Shown one piece after another: positions 6,327-6,395 of a DNA stretch of 6,395 nucleotides (within the stretch, counting starts at the first letter, position 1; every line of letters starts with the position of its first letter). The stretch is from assembly GCA_028822575.1 (NCBI GenBank), contig JAPKDN010000193.1, positions 1 through 6,395 on the forward strand, written 5' to 3'. Source of the DNA: Alphaproteobacteria bacterium. GTDB lineage: Bacteria; Pseudomonadota; Alphaproteobacteria; Thalassobaculales; Thalassobaculaceae. Position numbers and translations under genes: made by a program. The notes beneath the pieces were generated by a model that was not told the origin of the DNA, made no database searches, and saw only the letters and a program-made list of their open reading frames with translations.

Positions 6327-6395
6327 CTAGCCCGAGGCTGGACTTTAACATAACTCCTTGCCGGCGAATGCCGGCTTGGGACCGCGACACAGCGG
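6327..6395 (+). promoter_or_regulatory. Structured 5' leader of a gene beyond the right edge (possible rpsF leader)
   Basis: Three potential hairpins follow the promoter. The first is CTAGCC-3-GGCTGG (6327-6341, including one G-T pair). The second is GCCGGC-4-GCCGGC (6360-6375), which can be extended across a TT/TT internal loop by UCC with GGG (6355-6357 and 6378-6380). The third is CCGC-6-GCGG (6382-6395), at the very edge. None has a T-run, so terminators are unlikely. Ribosomal S6:S18 leaders upstream of rpsF are known autoregulatory structures. The ACCG next to a hairpin is suggestive of one, but I cannot confirm the motif. Confidence 0.35.

Larger units (their letters stand above)
5906..6395. 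other. Gene-free divergent intergenic region
   Basis: No coding frame with a plausible start, ribosome binding site or recognisable product was found on either strand in these 490 bp. The fabD-proximal part carries the candidate promoter and two dyads. The middle (about 6023-6230) shows C- and G-runs near 6096-6133 but no structure I can name. The right part is AT-richer and carries a plus-strand promoter and leader. The region appears to separate fabD from a divergent gene just beyond the right edge. Confidence 0.65.

Noticed and set aside
1..6395. Hidden mobile element, defence system, CRISPR array or biosynthetic cluster
   Set aside because: All coding space is filled by housekeeping lipid, cell wall and RNA genes plus one SDR. 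No terminal repeats, spacer-repeat arrays, transposase or toxin-like genes were seen.

Overview
The window reads as chromosomal core DNA of an alphaproteobacterium. The evidence is the fabD-fabG-acpP-fabF-mltG cluster with a yicC-type gene after it, an ACP and a FabF whose sequences look alphaproteobacterial, and moderately high GC (mid-50s percent by eye). A Rhodospirillales-like lineage is a reasonable guess but is not proven by this sequence. I found no IS element, CRISPR array, tRNA, rRNA or phage gene.

Layout from left to right. Positions 1-504 (minus) hold the N-terminal part of a YicC-family endoribonuclease that runs off the left edge. Positions 505-584 form a short divergent promoter region. 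Positions 585-1364 (plus) hold a stand-alone short-chain dehydrogenase/reductase (SDR), the only plus-strand gene. It converges on mltG (1373-2350, minus) with 8 bp between the two stop codons. The minus-strand run continues upstream with fabF (2357-3622), acpP (3703-3936), fabG (4178-4918) and fabD (4934-5905). Positions 5906-6395 contain no gene. This stretch holds a candidate fabD promoter with two adjacent perfect dyads upstream of it, and, near the right edge, a good plus-strand promoter followed by a structured leader for a gene beyond the window.

How the genes work together. FabD loads malonyl groups onto the acyl carrier protein AcpP, FabF condenses malonyl-ACP with the growing acyl chain, and FabG reduces the resulting 3-ketoacyl-ACP. 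Transcription runs fabD to fabG to acpP to fabF to mltG. mltG (a peptidoglycan glycan-strand terminase) sits 6 bp after fabF, with its ribosome binding site overlapping the fabF stop, so it is probably co-transcribed with fabF. acpP has a 241-bp upstream gap and may have its own promoter, though I could not pick one with confidence.

The departures from a routine cluster are modest. The SDR gene lies in opposite orientation between mltG and yicC, which are commonly consecutive in this class as I recall, and yicC has a near-consensus promoter of its own in the resulting gap. There are dyads upstream of fabD, a five-codon ORF overlapping the fabD start, and a hairpin-rich leader at the right end. 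I see no convincing undescribed system here.
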